A stretch of 64,000 bases of DNA from Oscheius sp. JU75 (Eukaryota > Nematoda > Chromadorea > Rhabditida > Rhabditidae). A program made the position numbers and the translations under genes. The stretch covers positions 7,440,001-7,504,000 of the forward strand of contig JASJZC010000005.1 in the NCBI GenBank assembly GCA_037178855.1, given 5' to 3'. Each line of letters begins with the position of its first letter. Positions within the stretch are counted from its first letter, which is position 1. This document shows positions 9,989-21,363 of this stretch, one piece after another. The notes under the pieces were generated by a model. It saw nothing but the letters and a program-made list of their open reading frames with translations. It did no database searches and had not been told where the DNA came from.

Positions 9989-12708
9989 ATGACTGCCAGC
10001 AAGCAGGCAGGACTCCGACTTAAGGTCAGTTCAATTAGGATGTTTGGGCAGGACAATAGAGAAATGGCGGGAAAGCGGGTCCTGTTCAAAAGTTTGCTGC
10101 ATTTTCTTACCCACCTATTGCCCCAGTTAAACTTCGCTTACTTGTTTCTCTTCTCCAATGTTCTTTTTTTTAGATAGCTATATTATTCTAGTTTTTCGAA
10201 ATTTCTAGCGAGGTTAAACCGGAGTTTCAGCTAAAGTTCAAACCTGATTTTCTTGTAAACTTTTTCATAAGAATTACTTTATATGTTCCTATCCTTTTCA
10301 TATTCTGTCTTCGTTCACAGTCATCTGACCAGCCGTTTTCCCAGCTCGTGAAAACTGCGCCAGTTGCATGTGTGTAGTTCCGCCGCCGAACCGATGGCGC
10401 GATTTCCCCCATCGAACGATCAATGCGCTCTTGCCCTTTAGGCCAAGCTGTCCAATTGAACCCTATGCTCCTCTGAGGGAGATCAATCTCAGTTTTCAGG
10501 TGGACGGAAAATGGCTCCATGTGAGCGAGGAGATGATCCTCAAGCACCCAGGAGGAAATGTCATCAGGCAATATGCGTGAGTTAAACATAGAAAAAGTTT
10601 TTTAGTATGCTTCTTCAGTAACTCTGATGCGACTCACATCTTCCACGCCTTTCACGAGGGATCCGACAAGGCTTACAAACAGCTCGAGACTTTGAAAAAG
10701 ACGGCCTGGGACAAATCGGAGGATCTGGAAGAGGCTCTGAAAAAGAGGATGGATAAGGGAGACGTCAATATTGCGACCTACGACATTACCATTGAACAGG
10801 TACATTTTGTTTTTTTTTTTACTTTTCACAAATCCGTCAAACTCTTCCCCCATTTTGGTTGTTCAGCAGTTAAAAATCCACTGAGCCTCTGGTTCCTCTT
10901 CAGACTCCTTTTGCTCTTTTTGTTGACCCCTACCTCCTATGATCTTGCCTTTTCGATTGCGTGATTTATCAAAACTATCTTCTTTTTTCGCTGTCTGCCC
11001 GCACGTTCCTGATAAGTGTTCTCGGAACAAAGGGCGTTTTCTTATCTATAACCAGATGTCTAGATAAGGGTCTCACGAAAAAGAACCGTTTATTGGATGA
11101 TCAATGAAAAAAGAGACAGCGGAAAACATATGTTTTTCAGGAAAAAAAGATGGTCCTTAGCTTTGAGAAGCTTAGGCAACGAATGCACGATAGCGGTCTA
11201 ATGGACCCCCAAATTGGATGGTACATCTACAAATCCACTACTTCATTAGGTCTTCTTTTCCTCGCCTTCTACCTCCAGTACCTTGGATGGTGAGAGTCTA
11301 TTCGTTCCTTGTCAACATCAAGAATAGGTACATTACTGCCGCTTGCGTGCAAGCCTTGGCTTGGCAGCAGTTCGGTTGGCTGGCCCACGAATACTGCCAT
11401 CACATGCCGAGCAAAAATAGAAAAGCCAACGACGCTGTAGGAATCTTCTTCTCCAACTTTGGACAGGGATTCTCCGTGGATTGGTGGAAGGACAAGGTAG
11501 GTGATGCTGCTCTTAGTTTTTGATTACTGTAATTTTTTCACAGCCAGGAATGTCAGAGACATGAATCCCAAAAAATGAAACAGAAACGAGTTTGCTTCCA
11601 CATGTTACGCTAAGAGTCGAAACAGCAAGTAGCAGAACTTTATGAAACCGACTCCTGCAGCCAACAGTCCGCCCAAAGTCGGAGCTAAACTGATAGCCAA
11701 AGTGTAATTTGCAAAAGTTTGGTAACTGTATAAGCAAACTAGCAGCAAACAGTAGTTTTGGATAGGCCATTCAGAAGAACATAATTCTAGTATGCACTTC
11801 CCCTTTCAGCACAACACCCACCATGCCGCCACGAACGTCGTCGACCATGATGGAGATATCGATCTGGCTCCGCTGATCGCTTTCATTCCTGCAGATCTGT
11901 CCAAGTATAAGCAGCCTGTGGAGAAGTTCCTGTTGAAGGTGAGTACGTCACCGCTGATAATCTACAGGGGCAGAGCATGTGACCGCCTAATCCGGCCACA
12001 TTGTCCCAGAGACTACAGTTTAAACTATCTTGTTTCAGTTCATCCCCTACCAACATCTCTACTTCACTTTGACTCTTCCCCTTCTTCGTCCCTCGTGGTG
12101 CAGTCAATCTTTGATCTGGGCATTCAGTGAGAACAGTTCCGACTTCAAAATCTACAGAAAGAGGGCCTTCTTGGAACAATCCACCTTGACTGCTCACTGG
12201 ATCTGGGTCCTGTTCCAGCTCTACTGTCTTCCCAATGTCTACATTGCCACTCTCTTCTTTATGATTTCTCAGTTCGGATCTGGACTCATGATTGCTGGAG
12301 TCGTCACTTTCAATCACAACTCTGTGGACAAGTACCCAGGTTAGATTTTCTTCTTTTTTCTAAGTGTAGACAGTCTCTTAGTATCATAACTTCAAAAAAC
12401 TTACACTTTCAGCCAACTCCCGCATCCTGAACAACTTTGCCGCTCTCCAGATCCTCACCACGAGAAACATGACCCCCGGCAAATTCACCGACTGGTTCTG
12501 GGGTGGTCTGAACTACCAGATCGAGCACCATCTCTTCCCAACCCTGCCCAGGTGTAATCTCACCAGAGCACGGGATCTGGTCATGGATTTCTGCAGAGAA
12601 AACAACTTGGACTACTTGACAAACGACTACTGGGACGGGTATAAATTGAACCTGCTGCAGCTGGAGAATATGGCTCATGTTGCAGTGAAGAAGGCCAAGG
12701 CGGCCTAA
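9989..12708 (+). CDS. fat-3: Delta-6 fatty acid desaturase with N-terminal cytochrome b5 domain
   Basis: An ER front-end desaturase introducing the delta-6 double bond in C18 polyunsaturated acyl chains. Seven exons join cleanly: 9989-10024, 10500-10799 (a short intron in 10577-10618), 11141-11289, 11328-11496, 11810-11938, 12039-12339, 12413-12708. The cytochrome b5 heme motif is KHPGGN, with HIFHAFHEGS after it. The three histidine boxes are HEYCHH (about 11385), HNTHHAA (11810) and QIEHH (12509-12523); the Gln in the third box is the front-end hallmark. Exon 1 (MTASKQAGLRLK) splices directly to VDGKWLHVSEE, as in C. elegans FAT-3, which the rest also resembles more than FAT-4. The 475 bp first intron holds an in-frame alternative N-terminus. 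Confidence 0.93.
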
Positions 12709-12776
12709 ACGCCCTACTATGCCGGTCATTGTGTGTATGTGTGTCAGAGAACGTGTCGCTTTGAGCTTGAGTTCAA

Positions 12777-12782
12777 AATAAA
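12777..12782 (+). terminator. Polyadenylation signal of fat-3
   Basis: AATAAA about 70 bp after the fat-3 stop codon. The convergent zinc-finger gene ends only 47 bp further on, so the two 3' ends almost touch. Confidence 0.7.
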
Positions 12783-12828
12783 ATCCATTTTTATTGTGGA
12801 GTTCTAAATATATTTGTATTGGTGTAGA

Positions 12829-14318
12829 TCACTGCTTGAGAAGCATCTCCTTTTTCATTTTGGTCAGCTCTTCTTGAATCGCAATCTGGTACTTCATGGC
12901 CAAGAAGGGATCTTTGAGTCCGGCAGATCGGAGCTCCATCTCCACAAGACTTCCCAGAGCTCGGAACTCGTCGTTGTTATCTGGAACCAACTGTTGAAAA
13001 AGATCAAGGGGAAAACATTACCGTTGAGCAAGAACTTGTGTTTCTTATCTGGAGGAGGAGAGGTCTGGCACGAGTTCGGGGCCGGAGAAGACCTCTCCAC
13101 TGACCGCTTACGCGACTGCCCGAAGTATTCTTGGTTCTGAGTTGAAAATGTAGGCGTTGTTGCCGGAGAAGTAACATGGTTGGATCTCTGCGGCAGTGCT
13201 GGCACAGCAAACTGGTCATGGAAGCTAGTATGATGGGAAGTCGAAGCCTGTCCATGTTGTCCGTTCAGTTGAGGTGTTGGAGCCTGTTCGTGAATACTGT
13301 TGCGACGGGAAGTTGTCTGCTGGTCCGGAGGCAGAATCTCAACTTCAACTTCTTGAGGATCAATGCGCTCACTCTTGATAAAAATCTGAAAGAATGGTTC
13401 TAGTATGTTGGAACTTCGAGTTGCCTAAACAAAAATAATAATAATTCTTGAGTAAAATAATAGTTCAGAGCGTTAGAGCAAAACGCATTGTCAGGGACTG
13501 TTTAATTCGACGTCAGAACAATGTTTTGTCTAACCTGTGCAAGATTCCCAAACTTCTCTATGTTTGAATGAAAAAAAGAATCACCTAAAAAAGCTACGAA
13601 AAGAGGAAGTTACAAATTGATGTATCACTCACACTTCTTTGAGGCTGATGCAGTTCTCTCATGATGGCGTCTTCGATGTTCCCGACCAGCTGATCATTCA
13701 CACTTTGTCTGAAAAATGGATCCGTAAACAAATTGAAAGAAGCCCCTTACATTCCATTCGATTCGATCTCCGGTTCAAATCCGAAGAGTTCTCTGTACTT
13801 CATGGGATGTTTTCTGGCCAAATGACGAATGATTTTGGGTTGAGAGACATCCGGAACGAGCTCTACATCCTGAAAAACTTGTGAGGAGCAAACAGGTGGG
13901 TCTTACCTGTCTGCACATGAGACATCGAGCACTCCGATCCGTGATGTTCTCGAAATTCAGCCATGTCAGAGGGTTTATCGGCTCTCCTGGTTCCTAAAAC
14001 ATGTATGTAACATGTGTAACATATGGATCTACTTGCTGTTCATGTTCAATCTGTTCCAGACCCATTTGTTGGTCGAAAAACTCCATCCTTCCTTTGTCTT
14101 TCAAAGGGTCAATCCCATGTTTCTTCCTCAAATGAGACAACATGTTCGTTGTGCTACTGTGTGGCATCATTTTCAGCTCCTAAACCAGAAAGTTCAAAAA
14201 GAAAAGAATAGAAACGATTCACCGTTGTTTGACAGATGTTGCATCGGATGTGGTCTTCAGAGATCACGTCGAAATAGTTCCATGCCAGTGATTTCCTCAT
14301 ACCTTTCTGGGGAGGCAT
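12829..14318 (-). CDS. Double BED-type zinc-finger protein
   Basis: Probable DNA-binding nuclear protein. From the ATG at 14318 the first exon reads MPPQKGMRKSLAWNYFDVIS with CNIC, and the next exon supplies TNMLSHLRKKH, completing a BED finger (aromatic W..YF, CxxC, HxxxxH). A second finger follows: PLTWLNFENITDRSARCLMC near 13920-13990, then IIRHLARKHP near 13810-13850. The middle is a proline/serine/glutamine-rich linker (13030-13390) with a basic KKHKF stretch that could be a nuclear signal. The C-terminal exon is a charged helix (ELRSAGLKDPFLAMKYQ ... LTKMKKEMLLKQ) that stops at 12829. DPY-20 and BED-1 to BED-3 are the nematode relatives I would compare; I cannot choose among them. An upstream start at 14411 is possible but less likely. 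Confidence 0.8.
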
Positions 14319-14632
14319 ATTGAAGTTGGGATTGAACTCCGATTCTCGAAACTGATTCGGAAAGGAAAAGCGAAACCGATTTGGAAGCAAACAAGTTCGA
14401 AATGCAAACAAATGTTGATTTCGAATAGCGAAAAAATCGATATCGCCAGGGGCCGGCCGGGGTGATTTCGAATGCTACGGCCGACGCGGGGAGGTGGGGG
14501 CGATGTCGATTACCGCCTCTCGAAAGCGAATAGCCTATTTGGACACAACTACTCATAGTTTGCCAATGGTCTACTTGAGAGCGAGCCTCGGGAAAATTGA
14601 TCTACTTGTAAGTGGCTAAGCCATGACATTGC

Positions 14633-14863
14633 TTAGACCTGGTTGACTTTTATCTGCGTCTCATACTTTCCAAGGCCGCAGTTGGCAAGGACAGCCATGT
14701 AAAGTGACTCCATTTTCCAGGCCAGAGATTCCAAAGTAGGTAACGTCTCACTTCGCTGTAGCGCTCTTTTCAAAATGAGTTCCAAAAACATTCGTATCAT
14801 ACTGTTTACACTTGGATTTCGTAAACAACGGGTTCGCTGGTACCAAAACAAGACATGCGACAA
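14633..14863 (-). CDS. Small unrecognised open frame
   Basis: An uninterrupted 76-codon minus-strand frame between the zinc-finger and innexin genes. Its C-terminal half (LPTLESLAWKMESLYMAVLA) looks like an amphipathic helix, and composition is protein-like. I find no signal peptide or known motif. It could be a separate small gene, a 3' exon of an isoform of the innexin gene upstream on the same strand, or chance. Confidence 0.25.
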   Translation of the reverse strand: MSHVLFWYQRTRCLRNPSVNSMIRMFLELILKRALQRSETLPTLESLAWKMESLYMAVLANCGLGKYETQIKVNQV

Positions 14864-14896
14864 ACACTTTACTCATTATCCAAGAAATGGTTCACA

Positions 14897-16438
14897 TTAG
14901 ACGTGAAGTCTGGTAGGGGCAGAAACATTGTTGGGAGAAGAGTGGTCTTCTCCAAGATGGGAGGCGGCACCGAGAAACTTCGTGTTCTGGTTGTCAACGA
15001 TCTCCTGAAATGCGACCATGAACTGAAAATCTGAAAACTCTCACAAGCTTGTAGATGTAATCGGCGAACTCTCCGGCTGCCTTCGAACCATTGTAGGAGT
15101 CCACAAAGTAGAGGGCCAGGTATCCGTCTGAAGAGTCAAGTTTGGGTAAAGAACTTTCTCTCACCGATTCCCAGGAGGTGAAGTAACTTCTCAATTTCAT
15201 CATCGGAGATCTTTGAGTTGACAGCATGGTCACGGAGCCACTGCTTGAGACGGTAGCTACGGGCTTTTGGAATGAAAATGTGGCAGTAGGCGGCGAGGTT
15301 CGTTAACGTGATGACGAGAACTACGCTTAGCCAGATCCTGGAATCGACTTTTTCACACAAAACCGCTGAAAAGAACCGACCACTGGATGACAAAGAGCTT
15401 CTCACTGAAGTAGTTCATTCCCAAGAGGCACTGAAAGGTTTCCTTCCTAACATTTCCCATATCCCTGATCGGCACGTCGCACCTGAAATAATTATTATAT
15501 TTGGGACGTAGATTCATTTTGTGTGTCTCATGTTCAAACTCACATAGTCACACGGGGAAAGTTGGGCGAATCTACCCACGGGGTGCCGGTGAGCAAGGCC
15601 TCGATTCCCTGAAAACGACTCATGCCTAAAAGTTTCTCAATCTTACATGGATGGAGAAGACAAAGTCGTCATCATGGAGAAACTGGGCCACCTTGAAGAG
15701 CGTGTACACGACAATGAAGATGTTCACGAGCTTGGAGGCGAAGTAAACCATGGTCAGAGAGAACAGACAACTCTCGCGGAAGCTGAAGTTGATTCTCTAT
15801 TGAAAAGAAACGCTACTTACAAAGATCTGACGGATCCGCAGGGAGCAACACGATTGGCTCGGATGACTTCAATTACTGAAGAAGTGGCCGACTCCAAACC
15901 CTTCTGTCTCTCCTCCGGCACCTCCGTTCTCAACTCACTGGTCTTGGCAACAATGTGCTCAAGGTTTATTTCTAAACATAGTTGTCGCCATATTTGACTC
16001 ACGTTTGTTCCGACTATAGTTCCTCCAGAGATGGCTGGGAAGATAGAAGAGCACAGCCAGGAATGCATAGTACAGAGCAATCCACTGGTAGTAGCTGATC
16101 TTCTCATAGTTGTGAGTTCCTCGGTTCAGAGCTATGTCGGCGTCTTGCCAGGCCACCACGTACGTGTTCTGGATGTAACAGTAGTCCAGAGCGTACTTCG
16201 ACTGATCTCCCTTGAAGTGCTTTGGAGTGAAGCAGGTCATGGCAGTTCCCATCAGCCTTAAAATGGCGAGATTGTTTGTAAGAATAGGTTCTCACTGTTT
16301 TCCAGCCACAATCATGGCACAGAAGGCAAAGATCATGGCGGTGATGTAACTGACGAGTCTGTCCGTTCCATCTCCAACGACCTGCTTCTTGGACTTTACG
16401 AGCTTGACAGCCTCTTCCAAGAAGGGAAGATGGAGCAT
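14897..16438 (-). CDS. Innexin (gap-junction channel protein)
   Basis: Four-pass gap-junction subunit. The start at 16438 gives MLHLPFLEEAVKLVKSKKQ then DGTDRLVSYITAMIFAFCAM (TM1). Extracellular loop 1 carries two Cys (TCFTPKHF ... LDYCYIQNTYVV). The family signature is YYQWIALYYAFLAVLFYLP at the TM2 border (YYQW). A cytoplasmic loop follows (about 15820-15960), then TM3 from LSLTMVYFASKLVNIFIVVY. Loop 2 has its Cys pair in RVTMCDVPIRD ... FQCLLGMNY. TM4 includes IWLSVVLVITLTNLAAYCHI. The C-terminal tail contains GYLALYFVDSYNGSKAAGEF and stops at 14897. I cannot say which inx gene this is. Confidence 0.88.
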
Positions 16439-16723
16439 ATCGAGCTACTGAAAGAGAATGACGGTATCACGGAAATGAAAGGCAAAGGTATGCAATCTGG
16501 TAACGAGAAGAGGATTTAGAAAAAACATATGTGGGAAGTGATCTTCACCGCCAATGATCTCTTTATATAGGAACACTCACTTTCTCGAAAAGAGTGGGAG
16601 GATCGGGAGTTACACTTTAGCGTATTAGGAAATGTTTGAATCTTCCGCAAGCATTTGCCGGCAGAAAGGGAGTTTATGACCTTTTCTAAACATCTGTACG
16701 TACAAATGAGACAGTTGTTCACC

Positions 16724-16899
16724 TTAAAGATAGGTCAGATCACCGTCACTCCAAGCCTCAGCCAATTTCGTTTTGTCACTTGAGCAATACTGTTGTTCGA
16801 CTGTCTGTCCCTCGGCAAGAATGGCCAGAGAGTCAACTCTGTAACAGTCATTGTTGCCCTGATCGTAGTTTCTTGAACACGACGCCGACAGGATAGCAT
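16724..16899 (-). CDS. Terminal exon of a possible small cysteine-containing secreted protein
   Basis: Minus-strand exon with a TTCAG acceptor just upstream (16900-16905). It reads AILSASCSRNYDQGNNDCYR, then a segment with QYCSSDKTKLAEAW, and stops at 16724. Three cysteines and hydrophilic spacing suggest an extracellular domain. No 5' exon with a signal peptide was found in 16900-17640, so this may be a gene remnant. Confidence 0.3.
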
Positions 16900-17708
16900 C
16901 TGAAGATATTTCTACAGAATCTGACAGAGGTTTATCTAAGGTTCAGAAGAAGATACGGATACGTCGAAGAAGAAGATCCTGAAGGATGTTGGAATGCTCA
17001 TCACACAGCAATGGAAAAAGAAAGGGAGGAAATAGGTCAATCGCTCCAACGAAAGGCAAATAGAATGCTCCAGGCATTGGATAGTCGGTCAGTCTAGTTT
17101 TCTTCACGCATCTATTTTCTTAAGATTCGGTGTCGTGGACGTTGGAACAAGCTCGTAGACTTCTTTCGTCCTATCAGTAACTTGTTGTGTTTGACACGAA
17201 CACTATGTTTATGCGTTATTTCAGCCTAGGAACTATGAAAGGACAATTGGTCCAGTGGTACGCCAGGAATCAACTGGATCATTCATCACGCCGTCAGATA
17301 CCCCCAATGTCAATCTAAAGTTTTTCCGTGGAGCTGTAGCAAACAACTATATCTAAACAGTACTTACCACCACATTTTCAATAAAATAGTTATTTGAAGT
17401 TGTTAGGTCTTAGGTTAGGCCTTGACTTCATCGCCTTTGAGAATATGAAATGGTGGAAAAAGGAATCCATTTAGCCTTATTTTCTGGAATTTTCTATCGA
17501 TTTTATGTTCTAGAAGTTATTTTACGTCCGACAACAAAAATGCAGTGAAAAAGGAAGAATAGTTAACGAAAATGGGTGAAAATTGGATAAAACGACGTAA
17601 ATTCTTCAAACTGTTCATTCTCAACTGAAACTGTCCAATATCAACGGTTTTTCAATTTTAACTGCAGCATACACATAGACGAGAAGATTGTTGTAAAAAT
17701 AGCCATGA
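16900..17708. other. Interval without a convincing gene
   Basis: A plus-strand frame near 16940-17095 (NAHHTAMEKEREEIGQSLQR and RMLQALDS) is strongly hydrophilic and could be an exon, but I could not join it to a start or to a recognisable continuation. Nothing else seen. Confidence 0.3.
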
Positions 17709-19429
17709 TCAGGATCGTCCGGAAGAGCGTCTAAACTGCTCCTCAGGCTCTTCTGTAGCGATTTCCTCTTCTACTACCGTAGTCTCTTCCTCAGCCGCTT
17801 CAGTTGTCGTCTCTTCTTCAGTATCAACTGAAACCCTTGTTTGTCATCTGTTTTAGTCCTCTTCTAACCGTATCGATACTCCACATGTGCATAGGTGTGG
17901 AAAGTTTTCATGTTTGCCATCACAATGACCGTCGGATTCACGCTGTCAATCACATTGTTCGTGTCCAGCTCGTCAGAGCAGCAGAATCTAAATCATGTTG
18001 ACGAAAGAAAACTATCAAACACCTGGGATAGGACTCTCTCGGATCTAAGTCAGTCTTAATCTCGATAAAGTTCGAATCACAGCCCTCTGCACAGGTGAAA
18101 TTGTCCAGTTGCATAATTTTCACTTCGACTTTGGTTCCTTCCGGAGCCTCGATCCAGTAGTTACAATAGTGGGGTCGATCAAAAATCTGTTCATCGTTGA
18201 AATTGGTTATCAGGACTTGACGAGCCCATTCTGGGCCAGCACTAAAGGTAGCACCACATCCGTCATTGGACTGAAATAGTGTATTTAACAAAAGGAGTTT
18301 ACTTACCCGATCTTCACAAGTAGAGCCACCATAGCCATGAGGACAGATGCACTCTTCGCAGTCGTTCGGATTAGGGAAGCCATAGTTCTGGCACCCGCGG
18401 TTCTTGCCCTTACACTTGGCTGAAACTTATGCTTTCAAAGGTTTTCCATGGAGTACCATCGCACTCATAGACATCATTGACCATCTTGATATCGTAGTAA
18501 GACATTTTTCTGGAGCCTATTGTTTGGAGATAGTCTTCATTGACAGGGACGATTGTATGCTTGTCGTTGGACGAGAAACTGAAATTATTCACCATTTTCG
18601 GTCATTCAAAAACTTACAATTTCGAGCCGTAGTGCATAATCGAGCCAAAGTCGTATGGAATTCCAATATCTTTCCATTCACTCTTTTTATAGACCGTGAG
18701 TTGTTCCTTTTCATCCTTCTAAAATTAACAATGAAGTTTATTCTAAAGTTCAACTCACTTCAACATTATTCAAGTGAACGGTTACATATTCGTCCCGGTC
18801 AGATCGCTGGTGGGTGTGCATAAAGCCGAGGACGTGGAAGAACTCGTGAACAGCTTCCATCTTAAAAGGGAGAAGCTCGGCAAACAAAATGGTTTTTCTG
18901 CTACATACTACGATGATCGCAACGGGCTGTCTAACTGACAAGTCTGTGACTAAAGCATTAACTGACAAATTATGGAGAAAGACATTTTGTCATAAGCATT
19001 CGACTTGCACAAAAAGGCAGCACATGCACCCACTGACAGAAGCCTACCTCGTGACAGTCTGGCGAAAGATGCACAATCTGTTCACCCGATTGGGACATCC
19101 CAACCTCACTACTGCATTCTTTCTCCCTGATGATCTGAACCATGTTTCATTGGCTTCAAGACAAAGAGACCTACTCTAAGAACATGATGTTTACTGTCAT
19201 CTTCCACGAACTGTATGCAACTGACTTCCGAGATAAGATTCATCGCATCTCGAGTGTAGTCTTTGAAGTCTTCGTCTTGACTAGCAGCACCTTCGTCAAA
19301 ATAATAGTAGACGATTCCATTCGGCCAAAGGGTGGCACTAGACTCTTGTTGACGACGGAAACGAGGGTTGAATACTTGTAGCTGAGAGTGTATCACCGTT
19401 ATTGCGGAGATAAAAATGATTATTTTCAT
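17709..19429 (-). CDS. Astacin metalloprotease with EGF and CUB domains (NAS family)
   Basis: Secreted zinc protease. Start at 19429 gives a signal peptide (MKIIIFISAITVIHS), then a short pro-segment with a basic RFRR cleavage site. The catalytic domain begins LWPNGIVYYYF, continues CIQFVEDD, then after a 40 bp intron IIREKECSSEVGMSQSG. The zinc site is HEFFHVLGFMH (about 18820-18860), followed by THQRSDRDEYV, so the usual Glu after the third His is Thr. The Met-turn is SIMHYGS. An EGF-like module (CECICPHGYGGSTCE type) and a CUB domain (CGATFSAGPEW ... ILITNF-like, ending HVEYRY) follow. The tail is unusually acidic, Glu/Thr-rich, and stops at 17709. No FxGD aspartate switch is visible in the pro-segment. 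A TATATA box sits about 30 bp upstream. Confidence 0.85.
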
Positions 19430-19559
19430 TTCTGGAAAGAAAGTTTGTTGAAACTGTATATAAGAGTCTGAGAAAAGTTAGTGAAATGGTTCACTTCCTG
19501 CTAAGGCTTATATTGCCGAGTTTTGTGTAACTTCGCTCGGTCAAAAAGTACCGGTCACA

Positions 19560-21195
19560 GTCGCTGGGCCAGTCTAAACCCAGAAGTCAGAAAGTTCTGA
19601 AATACTTCCTGGTTCGAACTGTAAAAAAATCTCTGTAAGTGTAGCTTTTGTCCTGGATCCGACTCGGAGTCGGGGATTCATAAATATGATCGACGCTGTT
19701 GTGTAGCTGTCAAAAGTGATCGTTGCTAGCCTGAAATCGAAAGACAGACAGAGAATCGCACTTCCGAAGAAGTGAATACTGTTTCTTTGTAAAACAACTA
19801 GAAACATTCAACAACTTTTGCATGCTAATTGCAATTCGCTTTCAATGAAGGCTAGCCAAATGTTCCTTTGTACTGCTGCTTCTTCAACTCCAGTTTCTCT
19901 ACTTCCCGTCAGTGCTGTCATCTTCTAACATGCTCCGTCGCCTTCTACTACCCAGTCAGGTCAAGTGTTTTCTACTTTCACCCCAAAAACTTTTGCTACT
20001 TTTCCGCTCCAACCCTCAGTTACCTTTTTCTATTCCCCAAGCTTAGGGTCTGGGGTAGTCCCGAGTAACCCAGATCTGAAAGCTTTAGTCTTTAGTCTGA
20101 GGGCCGTATCGGGCTATGGTAGTGCTTTTTGAACTGGTCAAATCAGATATTGGAGAATGGAGTGGTGCCGAGGTGGGTAGCGATTGGCGACTGGGAGTCA
20201 TTCCAAAATGCCAGTAAATCAAAGAAAAACTTTGTTAGTTCCTTTCTGCTCATTTTATTCATTTAAATGCTGCTACTGACGGAAGCTGCTGATTGTGTGA
20301 GTGTGTGTGCAGACGGCAAATACAAAAGCAATACTTGGATGACGGGTCATGTCGAATTTTCGCTAGAATTCTGACTTGCCGCCGTGTTCCAAATTCGTGG
20401 TAGTAGATGCTACTCGATTTCTGATGGTGCATTTGGATGTGCGTTCCAGATAGATTGATGGCCGTCAGTAAAATGCCTTTGGAGGAGGGGTCATGCCCAT
20501 CTTCGTCCAAGCAGGAAGAAGTTACCGAAAAAACTACTTCGAATTCTGGGCAATTTGTTTTCTACGTTGCTTTTTTGACTGGTAGCATCTAGCCTGCGTA
20601 CAAGAATTCTAGCAAAAATTGGGCATGTCCCGTCTTCCAAATACTGTTTTCATGTTGGCCTCAGTTACCAATCTCTTGCCACCTCGACACCACCCTAGTC
20701 TCTAATATGCACTACCACAGCTCGATGCGGCCCTCAAACTAAAGACTCTCGGATCTGGGCTACTCGGGACTACCCTAAACCCTAGTCAAGGTGGATAGAG
20801 AAAGATAACTGAGAATAGAAGCGAAACAGTTGCAAAAGCTCTTGGGAGGAAGTAGAGAAGACATGACCTGCGACAGCATATGCGGTAGTAGAGGCCCTAG
20901 AGTCGAAGAAGCACCAGCACACAGGAGCATCTGGCGAGAAAGAGCCTTCCATTGAAAGCGAGTTGCTAATTAAAATTGAGAAGTCGTTCAATGTTTCTAG
21001 CTGTTTTACAAAGCAACAGAACTTTCTTCTCTGCCTTTTGATTTCAGCCTAGCGAAGACCACAGTTGCATAGCTGCGGCGTTGTGCCCATATCTTCGAAT
21101 CTCCGACTTCGGCTCGGAAGAGGCACAGCCACGTTCAAATGTCCCACTGTAGAGAAAAACAGAACCTAATACAATCAGAGTGACCAGATTTCTGC
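19560..21195. repeat. Long imperfect inverted repeat (fold-back element), about 1.6 kb
   Basis: Two long arms match as reverse complements with many mismatches. Anchor pairs include: around AGCCTGAAATCGAAAGACAG (19729-19748) against about 21030-21055; TTTGTAAAACAACTAGAAAC (19785-19804) against about 20993-21015; CGCTTTCAATGAAGGC (19838-19853) against about 20945-20962; GGGTCTGGGGTAGTCCCGAG (20046-20065) against about 20764-20785; GGATGACGGGTCATGTCGAA (20337-20356) against about 20620-20640. Arms together cover about 19660-20370 and 20600-21170, with a spacer near 20375-20595. No transposase frame. Confidence 0.75.
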
Positions 21196-21363
21196 AGGAA
21201 GGAGAAAAGTTTTTGCAGTGACAAAAATGAATGTTGAGTCGGAATTTTTTTAAACAATGGTTCAACACTGAAATCGATGCACGATCCACTGTTTCCATTG
21301 CTATGTCAGCACACTGTTTCAATTTTTCGCAAATTATGATACATTTTTTTTCAAATGAAAAGT

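Noticed and set aside
11883..12317. 144-codon frame antisense to fat-3
   Set aside because: It mirrors the desaturase exons and an intron, and has no features of its own.
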